DNA of 64,000 nt, taken from assembly GCA_030549205.1 (NCBI GenBank), contig JAUKTV010000002.1, forward strand, positions 3,658,001-3,722,000. The letters are read 5' to 3'. The notes beneath the pieces are model-generated. The model saw only the letters and a list, made by a program, of their open reading frames with translations, did no database searches and was not told the origin of the DNA. Shown piece after piece: positions 44,762-53,882 of this stretch. The stretch is from Apiosordaria backusii (Eukaryota; Ascomycota; Sordariomycetes; Sordariales; Lasiosphaeriaceae). Within the stretch, counting starts at the first letter, position 1. Each line of letters opens with the position of its first letter. The position numbers and the translations under genes are program-made.

Positions 44762-46102
44762 ACCTCTCGCATGTTGTCAAGAAACACAACCAACACTGGA
44801 ATGTTTGAGAATTGCTGGGGGCCCTGCGCCAAGCAAAACGTGGTGGTTTGAAGTGATGTGTGTAAGTGAAGTGTAAGCTGAGATGTGAAACAAATGCCTT
44901 GAAGTTGAGAACCTGAGATTTCAGTCAAGAGAGAAAGAGAGAAAAGACGGCTTGTATTTCTCACCGAGAGCTGGCACAGAGATATCTGCTTGATGTAAGA
45001 GGAAATCAGGACAGAAAATTCTTTAATCACCGGACACGCGAGAGAAAACCCGCAGACCAAGTTATACAAGCCCCCCCTCTCATCTACCGTTCAACAACCT
45101 CCCATTTTTTCTCTCCTTCACCCGCGGTCCCTCTCTCGTGCGCGATTTCGCGATAGGTCCCACGGTTCGCCGTCGCCCCAGATGGTCGAACAGCGAGAAC
45201 GAGTGGTGATGAGTGACTCATTGTCCCATGTCTCTGCAGCTCAGGACATGCAGGAGGACAAGCGTGGATTAAGGTAGGGCCAGGGGAATCAGAACGGTGC
45301 TGCGACCGCGACCGACGTGTGCGGACCGCGCCGGGTCTCTTGACTGGTCCGGAGGCAACGAGACCTGCATACGACGACTGCGGCCGTCTGCAGCCCGTCT
45401 CATGGCCGCTTCTTCTCGACCACTGGGAGATGTTGAAACGGGACTTGGAGTTGCGGGGAAGACTGGGGGGGAGCCGCTATCGATAAAAGACAGGGCGGGA
45501 CGACAGAGAGGGGCCCTTGTGGACGGTGACTTTTTATCCAATCGATGGCATCAAGAACGTTGAGGCAGCTCTTGGCAGCCCACGTCGCGCGAAACACGCG
45601 CGATTAATGCACGAAACTGGCGCGACATATAAAGCCATTAAGCGCCCCGCTGTCTTCGAGAACATGTCGACTCTGCCTAAGGTCTCCATGGCCCAGGTTG
45701 GGTTACTCCACGTCTAGATCTCGAGTATTTCACTAAAAAGAGGGATTATCCCATGCAGCATCGCATTGTCGAACCACACAGTCGTGGATGCATCAGGAAC
45801 CACGAATTCAAAGGCCTCACTTCCAAGTGCCGAGATGGCTCGAAAGCCTCGAATCACCACCACGACACGTCCCCACACTTCCTGTCAAGCCCAACTGCCG
45901 GCCTATCAGAAATGTTTCGAAACGTCCCCCTCCTTTGATTCGCAGGCGGTGTGCTTCAGGTTGCCACTTGGAAGGGACGAATGCGTGACTGGTCACTGTG
46001 AGTGGATCATTGGTGGCATTATATCGTGGTATTCTTTCTCTTCCTGCAAGGACTCGACTTGTGGTAAAGGCAGAGCATCCCTTCTACGTTTATTTCTCGC
46101 TC
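44762..46102. other. Intergenic: promoter of the F-box-like gene and 3' flank of the Air-like gene
   Basis: About 1.3 kb with no gene. Minus-strand frames near 44662-45069 and 45269-45541 are unsupported. Confidence 0.5.
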
Positions 46103-48250
46103 TTAATAGCGGCCCCGGCCTCTACCGCCACCTCCACCTCCACTTCGGCCACCGCCTCTACCTCCTCCTCCTCCACCACCGTGTTTTCTGCCAAACTTAT
46201 TGCGATCCCACTCCGAACTGTTTCCAGGAGGCAGCGGTGGAGGAGGTCCAGGCGGCAATGGTGGCATCGACACCGCTGGGGGTTTCGGAGGCAGACTGGA
46301 CGGGTGTCTCGCATTGTTGTTCTGCTGGTTTTGATTGCCGTTCCCATTGTAGCCGGAGAACGTAATGTGTCCAGACCGCGGTGGCTTTTGAACAATGGGC
46401 TGTATAAATTCGTCATCGTCGTCATCGTCCGACTCAAATTGAATGTGCTGGCGAGGAACGATGCTCTTCCCAAGGTCTGGTCTGCCACCTGATTTGTGAT
46501 CTGAACGGTGCTGGCCACGGTAGGCAAGGGCTACTTCCGGCGAGTTGGGGTCCACGTATTGACTTGCGTTCGCCTTGGTCCATGGGTTGAAGCTTCTGCC
46601 CTTTGGTTCCAGAGCGCTGAGCCCACAGTCGCCGCCATAGTGTCCTTCAGAGCCGCAGCGGTAACAGAAGACCGGCAAAGACTTGACTTTGGGGATTTTG
46701 GCGGGGTTGGGCCGGAAACTCCTGGTCAAGTTGACGCAAGCGTACTCGAGGTGGTCGCGAGAGCCGCAGAGGGCGCACTCCATCTCTTCTTTGGCCAACA
46801 TCAGCCGCTCTTTGCAGTCGGCGACAGAATGTCCAAGTTGTTTGCACTTGGAGCAGCGCTGCCGAGAAGGGCAAGTCCAGCAAGGGTGGTCTTTGTTGCA
46901 AAACTTGCACGTCATCTCGGGGCACTCTGCCGAGTTGTGCTCCGAAGAAGCGCACATGACGCAAAAGACGGCGTCTGGAGCAAGGCCAGGGAAGTAGCGA
47001 TCCCGGTACGCCAATTCTCCTTCTGTGAGTGGGATTGATGTCACATCGTCGCCCTCGTTAGTAGCTGGTGCTGAATCCTCCTCCTGGTGCTCCTCCTCCT
47101 TGGAATCCTCCTCCTGGGGATTCTCCTCTTTGGTATCGTCCTCCTTGGGCTCTTGTTCCTCCAACGGCCGTCCGGCAAGCAAAGCAGCGACCTTGTCCTT
47201 GTTTCTCGCCAGGTAGTTGCTCGCATTGCGCCTGGCTGCCGTGGCTCTGACTTTCGGCAGCCCGTCAATCGTGCCAATCCACTGATTGTAAGCCCTCAGA
47301 ATCCTGTTAAAGTCGCGCTTTCCGTCAGTCCGGATCTTCTTGGTGTTGAGTTCGGCCAGTTCCTGACACCAGGTTGTGAACTTGGTTTCCCAAACTTGGT
47401 CGTCTTTTGCGTCCAGGGCGAGCGAGGACTGGTCTGGACGAGGGGGCAGCTTCATGCCCCTCATCTCCCAAGTTGTCAATGGTTTGTTGTTGTCGGATTT
47501 AGAAGTATCGCTGGCCGCTTTCCCGGCGCTGTGGTCGCTCTGCAGCTCTGAAGAGGATACTGGGTTGCTCTCGGGAGCAAGAGCTGCGGAAGCCATCTCC
47601 GTGAGCGTCTCTGGAGTGAATTCAAATTTTTGAGCTGCCCGCAGTGCGGCTGTCTGTGCCAGCGGGTCTTGGTTTTTGCGGTTCTGCAACCAGCTCGACC
47701 AGGCCTCTCGGAGCACCTCCGGATCCTGCACTCCCCCATGGTTCTTGTTCAATCTCATCAGTTCGATGCACCAATGCTTGAATCTAGCATCCCAAGATCG
47801 TCGTCGCGAGTTTTTTGGCTGGCTCGGATACCCGTCTGGCGTGATCAAGCCTGCGATGGATGGCTTCGCCTTGAGAGGCTCCTCAGGCTGCGCCTCTGTG
47901 CTTGCTGGCTCACCAGCAAGGTTGGAAGGCTCCACTGTCTCTGAAGCTGCTTCAGGAGGTCCAGATTGAGATGGCTTCTTGAGTGTAGGAAAGGAGATCC
48001 TCAACCCGCCATTCACACCAACGTTCCAGCCATTGTGAGCCGACTTTTGGTCTGGTGAGAAGCTTTCCCCGGCCGGTGAGGAAACAGATATCGCCGACTT
48101 GGAATCTGTGATCTCCCCCTCATCCTTCTCATCAGGCTCGACAGTTCTTGTGCGTTTCCGGTCTGCCGGGCTTGAAGGTTCCACATCTGAAAGGGATCGT
48201 TTCCTGCCAACTGGGCCTTCGTCCACGGCAGCCATCGCCTCGGCATCCAT
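46103..48250 (-). CDS. Air1/Air2-like zinc-knuckle RNA-binding protein
   Basis: A single exon encodes 715 aa. The N-terminal 350 residues are charged and partly disordered, but contain two related modules with conserved Trp (RRRSWDARFKHWCIELMRLN and VWETKFTTWCQELAELN), each followed by a helix with AA.RNASNYLAR-type sequence. A tandem set of CCHC or CCHC-like knuckles then runs from about 436 to 555: CVMCASSEHNSAEC, CKFCNKDHPCWTC, CSKCKQLGHSVADC, CALCGSRDHLEYAC and CYRCGSEGHYGGDC. The C-terminus is Pro-rich, then Gly/Arg-rich, like RGG RNA-binding tails. Air1/2 proteins supply RNA binding to the TRAMP polyadenylation complex (with Trf4/5 and Mtr4) that feeds the nuclear exosome. This protein is much longer than the yeast ones, and the paired Trp modules are extra. 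Confidence 0.75.
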   Translation of the reverse strand: MDAEAMAAVDEGPVGRKRSLSDVEPSSPADRKRTRTVEPDEKDEGEITDSKSAISVSSPAGESFSPDQKSAHNGWNVGVNGGLRISFPTLKKPSQSGPPEAASETVEPSNLAGEPASTEAQPEEPLKAKPSIAGLITPDGYPSQPKNSRRRSWDARFKHWCIELMRLNKNHGGVQDPEVLREAWSSWLQNRKNQDPLAQTAALRAAQKFEFTPETLTEMASAALAPESNPVSSSELQSDHSAGKAASDTSKSDNNKPLTTWEMRGMKLPPRPDQSSLALDAKDDQVWETKFTTWCQELAELNTKKIRTDGKRDFNRILRAYNQWIGTIDGLPKVRATAARRNASNYLARNKDKVAALLAGRPLEEQEPKEDDTKEENPQEEDSKEEEHQEEDSAPATNEGDDVTSIPLTEGELAYRDRYFPGLAPDAVFCVMCASSEHNSAECPEMTCKFCNKDHPCWTCPSRQRCSKCKQLGHSVADCKERLMLAKEEMECALCGSRDHLEYACVNLTRSFRPNPAKIPKVKSLPVFCYRCGSEGHYGGDCGLSALEPKGRSFNPWTKANASQYVDPNSPEVALAYRGQHRSDHKSGGRPDLGKSIVPRQHIQFESDDDDDDEFIQPIVQKPPRSGHITFSGYNGNGNQNQQNNNARHPSSLPPKPPAVSMPPLPPGPPPPLPPGNSSEWDRNKFGRKHGGGGGGGRGGGRSGGGGGGRGRGRY

Positions 48251-49579
48251 GTTGAGGTTTTTCTTAAAATAGCTGTGGTGAATGAGAAAATGAAAAACTG
48301 ATTACGATAATGTCGTCTCGGCAGGCAGGGGTGGGATTCTTTCACTTGTTCGATGGCACGTCTCGCGACGTGATGCCAAAATTTGATCGAGAAAAAAGTT
48401 AATGATGGAACGAACCCCTGTCACTGCCAAGCCTGAGATGATGCTCTTGGTTACGGATATCCATGCAGATAAGACAAACCAAAATCTTTAATGATAGCGT
48501 GTCCCGTACTCTTTGATCAGAAAGAAGGGTGTGATAACTGAGGCAGGCACAGAGTGGCCATAGGCGTGGTCAGTCTGCAGCACAGCTTCTCAGGTAGATA
48601 GATGGCTTGATGAAGAAGACGATGATGGAGCTTGCTGCGACAGCTGGCAGCACTGCTCGTACCTAACTGAATGAACTGATACGAGGTCCGCCATCAGCGC
48701 ATGTTGCAGCGGTCAAGGCCAGTACGGTAATTTGAAATGGCCAAATTAAATGTTAGTGCTGCACGTCTCGCTGGCCAGGTGCTCCTCAGCAATCTCCGGC
48801 AAATCTGCGCAGCGGAGGTACCTGACGGTCCATCGCTGGGGGGGGGGGTCTGATTCTGGCCAGATTGCCACCTTGAACACCATCGGACGCGGACGCCATT
48901 CAACTTCCGCTGCATCTCCATATCAACAGCTTGCCAGTTTGGAAGGAGAGTGCTCCGTAATAAACAGAACAACTAGAAATCATCGCGAGGCCAGCAACGA
49001 CCTCAGCTGACGAGCTCATATTTTTTTTTTTTTCCAAACGCCGCCCCGTCGTGAACAGAACAGCCGAGCAGTCAGTCCCGTCAGGGGGGAGATCCACCGT
49101 CTTCTTTGACCACCACCGAGCCCCTTCCTTGCTTCACGTAACTCTCTTCGGCTCTCACGGAACATAGATTCTTCAACACCCCCACTGCTCCCCGCCGCAG
49201 CCTCAACCTGAGGTTTCTAGACAGATCCGACACCGCACTTCTTTCCGGGGCGCTTCTTCCTGTGCTGAGTGTTTGTTGTCCAGCTCGGCGATTGGTTGTG
49301 ACATCATCCCACCGGCGAAACATCTGGCATTGGCCGCGTCAACCTCCGCGTGTGACCTCGCTCGACTGACCACATTTCTCCCCAACCCAATCCCCGGCCG
49401 ACCGATCGTGCTTCCCGCTTGTCTCTTCCGAGTTCCCGGTCCGGCTTCTCGATCCTGTGTCGCACCTTGCGGCGACCGCCAACACCGCCAAGCTGTCTTC
49501 CCCAATTCTCATATCTCGCACCGTCTCCTACGACGCGGGCGCCAATCCTCCGCGTCGTGGAGCCACGCACCGAAATAAT
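48251..49579. other. Divergent promoter region between the Air-like gene and ORM
   Basis: No gene is seen in 1.3 kb. A run of 10-11 G lies at 48839-48849, and a T-run at 49021-49033. The last 400 bp before 49580 are CT-rich leader sequence. Confidence 0.5.
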
Positions 49580-50383
49580 ATGGCAGACAAGGCCGGCCGA
49601 AGGAGGAGGTCTAGTAGCATCCTCCAAGTCTACCATGAGCCACCAGAGCCCATCGAGCAGCTGAGCGATCAGTCTGCGCTGCCGAATCTGAACGCCAACT
49701 GGGTCAACGCCAAAGGTACCGTCATGTCCCTCCAGTCTTTTATTTCCGTCTTACCGAGATCTTGGGGTGGGTGAAAAGTCTCTGAGGAGGCAGAGAAAAC
49801 AGACATGCGAAGAGAAAAGAACAGGTGTCTAGGGAAAAAAACGAAAAAAAAGAAAAAACAATACTGGGATTCAAAGCGGAGACTCGTGCTAATATCTCTC
49901 TCTCTGTGTCAGGTGCATGGACGATTCACTTTGTCCTAATTGTGGCCCTCAAGATCTTCTACGACAGTCTCCCCGGCGTTTCACAGGAGACATCATGGAC
50001 GTTGACCAACATCACGTACATGTTTGGCTCCTACATCATGTTCCACTACGTCCGCGGCGTACCATTCGAGTTCAACGGTGGAGCATACGACAATCTAAAC
50101 ATGTGGGAGCAGATTGATGATGGAGCCCAGTACACACCCGCCAAGAAGTTTCTCCTCAGCGTCCCCATTGTGCTCTTCCTCCTGAGTACGCACTATACGC
50201 ACTACGATTTGGCCTATTTCACTATCAACTTTCTCGCCGTTCTGGGAGTCGTCATTCCAAAACTACCCGTCGTAAGTCTTCTCCTCTCCCTCTGTCCTGC
50301 CGGAATGCCGCTTCTCACACGTTTTGGACACACAGAGCCACCGCATGCGCGTTGGGCTGTTTTCGGGGGTTCCTGAAGATTAG
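49580..50383 (+). CDS. ORM1: Orm1/2 (ORMDL) sphingolipid homeostasis protein
   Basis: Three exons (49580-49715, 49913-50271 and 50336-50383) give 543 nt, 180 aa. The first intron (197 nt) ends in a long A-rich then CT-rich tract. The ORMDL core reads NLNANWVNAKGAWTIHFVLI, ALKIFYDSLPGVSQETSWTL, NITYMFGSYIMFHYVRGVPF and WEQIDDGAQYTPAKKFLLSV, with four hydrophobic stretches. The last two are LLSVPIVLFLLSTH and FTINFLAVLGVVIPKLP. Orm proteins sit in the ER membrane and inhibit serine palmitoyltransferase when sphingolipids are plentiful. The N-terminus has RRRRSSSI. Ser13 matches RxRxxS, the Ypk-kinase site that releases this inhibition in yeast. The third-exon acceptor is CACAG, with a second AG two bases later that would shift the frame. 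Confidence 0.93.
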
Positions 50384-51140
50384 GATGCATTTGGGGCGTT
50401 AGGTTTGTGGTTTCGATAGAGACAGAGAATGTAAGGGTATCACCAGGCAACAGGTAGCGGCGAGGATGTAGGTGAGGTAGGGTAGGAAGGAAGCAGCAGT
50501 CGATAATATCGGTCATTGCCATGGAAAAGACGGCATCGTCAGTTGAGCAGGAAAATCAGATACAATCATTGACCCGATCCGGTCCCACACTCGCACCTGT
50601 GCACAGTTCGACTTGAAGGTTTGACCCGGGCCCAGAGGATGAACTCAGGGGCAACTCCACCTGCTCCGGGAAGCCGACTCAGAATGGTTCGGCAATGAGA
50701 CGTGCGGCGAAGGCGCCCCTTCAGAAGCCTTCTTCTAGTCAACACGGACTCCTAGCACGCCAAAATTACGCCACAAAGCATATTCTTTTGGCAGCTCGAT
50801 GGCCGGTCCCGCTGTCAGGTACTGTTTCCATGTCGTTCATACCATGCTAGGGACGCCGCCGGCCCGCTCCAGGCCAACACGGCCGAGATCTATGATGCCA
50901 GAAGGCTTTTCCCAACAAACTTTGATGCGAGCCGGACATTGGTGAGGGCACAGAGCTGATCTTGTGATCAGCCATAAAACCAATTTAGAAGTGTCCCCTC
51001 CAGAACATGTCCTTCTCTGGATCTTCTTTCGTCCCCTCAGACAGTCGGTTACACCACGGCACCTCTTCTCAGTTTGTTTCACGAGATAGCAACAATCCCC
51101 CGTTGCTCTTCCTGTGTCTTGAACGTCGCTTCTGGGAGCC
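50384..51140. other. Intergenic: ORM 3' flank and promoter of the wall protein gene
   Basis: About 750 bp. No gene is seen. Confidence 0.5.
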
Positions 51141-53882
51141 ATGAAGGCCTCAGTAGTGGCCCTTGGTGCCGCTTTGGCGGCGGTCAAGGCCGCTCCCTTT
51201 GGTCCGGTGCCGTCTATATCGCCCGAACCAGTCGAGGCAGCATCGGCTGTTGCCGTTCAGTTGGCCTCTGCTGCTCCCATCTCTTCTCCGTTTCCGTTAC
51301 CGCAAGATGCCGAAGGGGATGATGAGCTTGCCGCCAGGCTCTGCAGAGCTGACGGCAGCGGCATCTTTTGCCAGACAAAGACGCTCCTCAGGCCAGGCCT
51401 CACCGTCTACACGACCAAGCCCATCGTCATTCCCATTGCCCACACCAGGACCGTAGCCGTGCTGCAGCCTACGCCGGGAGCTGCCACGGTTGCCATACTC
51501 CAACCCTCGGCCGAACCATCTGCCCAACCTTCCATTCAGGTCTCTCCTCTGGCTTCTTCCCTGGCATCCTCGCTTGTTTCCCCTCAACCCTCGCCCGAGC
51601 CGGAGGTGGAGGTGGAAGTCAAGACTGAGGTGAAAACCGAGGTCAAGAACGAGCTCAAGACCGAACATGAGAAGGAGGTTCAGACTCAGGTGAAGACCGA
51701 AGTCGAGACTGAACATGAGAAGGAGGTCCAGACTCAGGTGAAGACCGAAGTCGAGACCGAAGTTCAGCATGAGCTGAAGGGTGAGCTGGAGGTTGAGGAG
51801 CACGTCGAATTTGCCTCTGCCTCTGCTTCCGCCGCCAAGCCCTCTGTACAGTCGGAGCCGTTGGCTACACCGCAGCCATCACCCGAACCAGAAGTTTCTG
51901 CCAGTCCATCCCCTGCTACAGAGGTTCCTTCTCCTGAGGCGTCGCCTGCTGGCCTTGCCGCGGATCTGGGGTGCCATCCCAACAGCAAGACACCATGCAA
52001 TGCCTCCAAGAAGGCCTCCGGCTCTCACGGAGAGCCAGGCTTCAAACCTGGCAAGTCTCGAAGTGACCTTGAAGACTGGGAAAGCGAGTCAGACGATGAT
52101 TTCTCCGCCGGCGGCGGCGGCGGCGGCGGCGGCGGTGGTGGTTTCCCTAGTAGCCACAACGATAAGGACAAGCTTGACAAGGAGAAGAATGCCGGCAAGA
52201 ATCCCTTCCCCGGGTACCCCATTCCTGGCGGCGGTGGTGGTGGTGGTGGGCAAGGCGGTCATAGTGGTGGTGGTGGTGGTCAAGGTGGTGGTAGTGGTGG
52301 TCAAGGTAGTGGTCAAAGTGGTGGTCAAGTATCTCCTGGCTATCTCCCTGGCCATGGTGGACCTGGGTTTGATCACGGATCTGGTCACAGCGGTGGTTTT
52401 GGTGGCGGCTATGATCACAAAGCCCAGTGTCCTGAAGGCTATTCCTGCCGTCCTGTTCAATACTGCGATAGAAGCACGCCGTTCTGCGAGATTGATACCG
52501 ACCGCTGCCCCCCATTTCACTCTTGCCAGCCCGATTATCCCGAGCACGGCTATCCCAACCCGCAGGGCCGCGTCAAGACCAACACCACGAGCGGCTATCC
52601 CTACCCACAGCGCGGCGTCAAGACCAACACCACGAGCGGCTATCCCTACCCGCAGCGCGGCGTCAAGACCAACACCACGAGCGCCTATCCTCCCCCACCT
52701 CCCGTTCGCTGCGAGGGTGAACACTGCATTCCCGTGCCGCCATATGTGCCTTGCCAGGGAGGCAATTGTCTTCCTCCTCCTCCGCCTCATGTGCCTTGCC
52801 AAGGAGGCAATTGTCTTCCTCCTCCTCCGCCTTATGTGCCTTGCCAGGAACACAACTGCCCTCCGCCGCCGCCAGTTCACTGTGGCAATGGGACAGACTG
52901 TGGGCCGTTCATTCCCGCCCCTCCTGCTAAGCACTGCAAGGACAACGATTGTGAGGTGAAGCACCAGGAGCCTGTCGGCCACGATGACGACGACTACTGG
53001 GACACCTCGGATGACTCTGGTAGCGACAGTGACTGCGATTCCAGCTCTAACTCTGACTCTGACTCGGATTCGGACTGTGATTCTGGCGACGAATCCAGTC
53101 ACGAACCCCGCAAGTGTGAGAAGCCTCGACCCCCGGCACAGCAGAAGCCCCAGCCTCCGGCTCAACCTCCTCCAAAGGCAGAAAAGCCTCCTGCTCCAGC
53201 TCCCCAGGCTCCTCCTTACAAGCAACCCAACTACACTCAACCTGTCCCTGCCCCTCACGGAAATGCTTCGAACCCACCGCCTGCTCCTTGCCCTGATCAC
53301 TCCTGCTCAGGCCCCAAGCCGGTCCCGGTCCCGGTCCCAGCTCCTGTTCCCGAGTATCACCCCGACTCCGATTACGGATCTTCCTCTGACTCTAGCTCCG
53401 ACTCGGACTGCTCGGGCTCTGACTCAGATTCGGACGAGGAGGGTCACCAATGGGCGCCTCCAATTGCCCAGCATGATGACTGCCCCAAGCACGACGGTGG
53501 TTCTAGCGACTGTGGCGGTGAAAAGCCCCCTGCCCCTCCCGCTCAGGACGGAGGCCACGCCCAAGAGCAAGGCTACAACCAGCCTCCCCCACCCGTGGTG
53601 GGCGGTCCCGGCCCCGTGATCCCGTCCCCAGCGCCCGAGCCAGTCCATCCGTATGAGGCCCCTCCTGCTCCCGCCCCTCCTGCTCCCGCCCCTCCTGCTC
53701 CCGCCCCTCCTGCTCCCGCCCCTCCTGCTCCCGCTCCTCCACAGCAGCCACCCGCCGGTACACCACCGGAGTCTGCACCGCCACCAGTCTACACCGCAGG
53801 AGCAGCGGGTAACTTCCAGGTTAGCTTCGGTATGGCTGGGTTGGTGGCTGTCGCCGTGGCAGCAATCGGGCAGGTGTACTAG
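51141..53882 (+). CDS. Repeat-rich, probably GPI-anchored cell-wall protein
   Basis: A single exon encodes 913 aa. A signal peptide (MKASVVALGAALAAVKAAP) opens the chain. It ends in a hydrophobic tail (FGMAGLVAVAVAAIGQVY) preceded by small residues (TAGAAGN), the arrangement of a GPI attachment signal. Between them, in order: a short cysteine pair; a Lys/Glu block of EVKTEVKTE and HEKEVQTQVKTEVETE units; Gly tracts; a Cys-rich segment (CPEGYSCRPVQYCDR...FCEIDTDRC); three NTTSGYPYP repeats; three CQxxNCxPPPPP repeats; two acidic Ser/Asp blocks; and a run of APAPP units. N-x-T sites recur in the tyrosine repeats. No enzyme domain is seen, so a structural or adhesive surface role is likely. No specific family was recognised. 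Confidence 0.8.
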   Translation: MKASVVALGAALAAVKAAPFGPVPSISPEPVEAASAVAVQLASAAPISSPFPLPQDAEGDDELAARLCRADGSGIFCQTKTLLRPGLTVYTTKPIVIPIAHTRTVAVLQPTPGAATVAILQPSAEPSAQPSIQVSPLASSLASSLVSPQPSPEPEVEVEVKTEVKTEVKNELKTEHEKEVQTQVKTEVETEHEKEVQTQVKTEVETEVQHELKGELEVEEHVEFASASASAAKPSVQSEPLATPQPSPEPEVSASPSPATEVPSPEASPAGLAADLGCHPNSKTPCNASKKASGSHGEPGFKPGKSRSDLEDWESESDDDFSAGGGGGGGGGGGFPSSHNDKDKLDKEKNAGKNPFPGYPIPGGGGGGGGQGGHSGGGGGQGGGSGGQGSGQSGGQVSPGYLPGHGGPGFDHGSGHSGGFGGGYDHKAQCPEGYSCRPVQYCDRSTPFCEIDTDRCPPFHSCQPDYPEHGYPNPQGRVKTNTTSGYPYPQRGVKTNTTSGYPYPQRGVKTNTTSAYPPPPPVRCEGEHCIPVPPYVPCQGGNCLPPPPPHVPCQGGNCLPPPPPYVPCQEHNCPPPPPVHCGNGTDCGPFIPAPPAKHCKDNDCEVKHQEPVGHDDDDYWDTSDDSGSDSDCDSSSNSDSDSDSDCDSGDESSHEPRKCEKPRPPAQQKPQPPAQPPPKAEKPPAPAPQAPPYKQPNYTQPVPAPHGNASNPPPAPCPDHSCSGPKPVPVPVPAPVPEYHPDSDYGSSSDSSSDSDCSGSDSDSDEEGHQWAPPIAQHDDCPKHDGGSSDCGGEKPPAPPAQDGGHAQEQGYNQPPPPVVGGPGPVIPSPAPEPVHPYEAPPAPAPPAPAPPAPAPPAPAPPAPAPPQQPPAGTPPESAPPPVYTAGAAGNFQVSFGMAGLVAVAVAAIGQVY
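51663..51780 (+). repeat. 48-bp tandem repeat encoding Lys/Glu helix units
   Basis: The word GAACATGAGAAGGAGGT recurs at 51663 and 51711, a 48-bp period (16 residues), followed by a degenerate partial unit. Units are nearly identical in DNA and in frame. Confidence 0.8.
52551..52690 (+). repeat. Three 45-bp repeats encoding NTTSGYPYP units
   Basis: GTCAAGACC recurs at 52572, 52617 and 52662, an exact 45-bp period (15 residues), with very few differences between units. Confidence 0.9.
52746..52850 (+). repeat. 45-bp repeats encoding VPCQGGNCLPPPPP units
   Basis: GTGCCTTGCCA recurs at 52746, 52791 and 52836, again with a 45-bp period. The third unit diverges after its first third. Confidence 0.9.
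53662..53740 (+). repeat. 15-bp repeats encoding APPAP units
   Basis: Five tandem copies of GCTCCCGCCCCTCCT with near-perfect identity, in frame, near the C-terminus of the wall protein. Confidence 0.9.

Noticed and set aside
51781..52959. Plus-strand frame of 392 codons and minus-strand frame of 403 codons (52089-53300) in the wall protein gene
   Set aside because: Tandem repeats with periods divisible by three keep all frames free of stops. Only the frame with a signal peptide and GPI signal makes sense.
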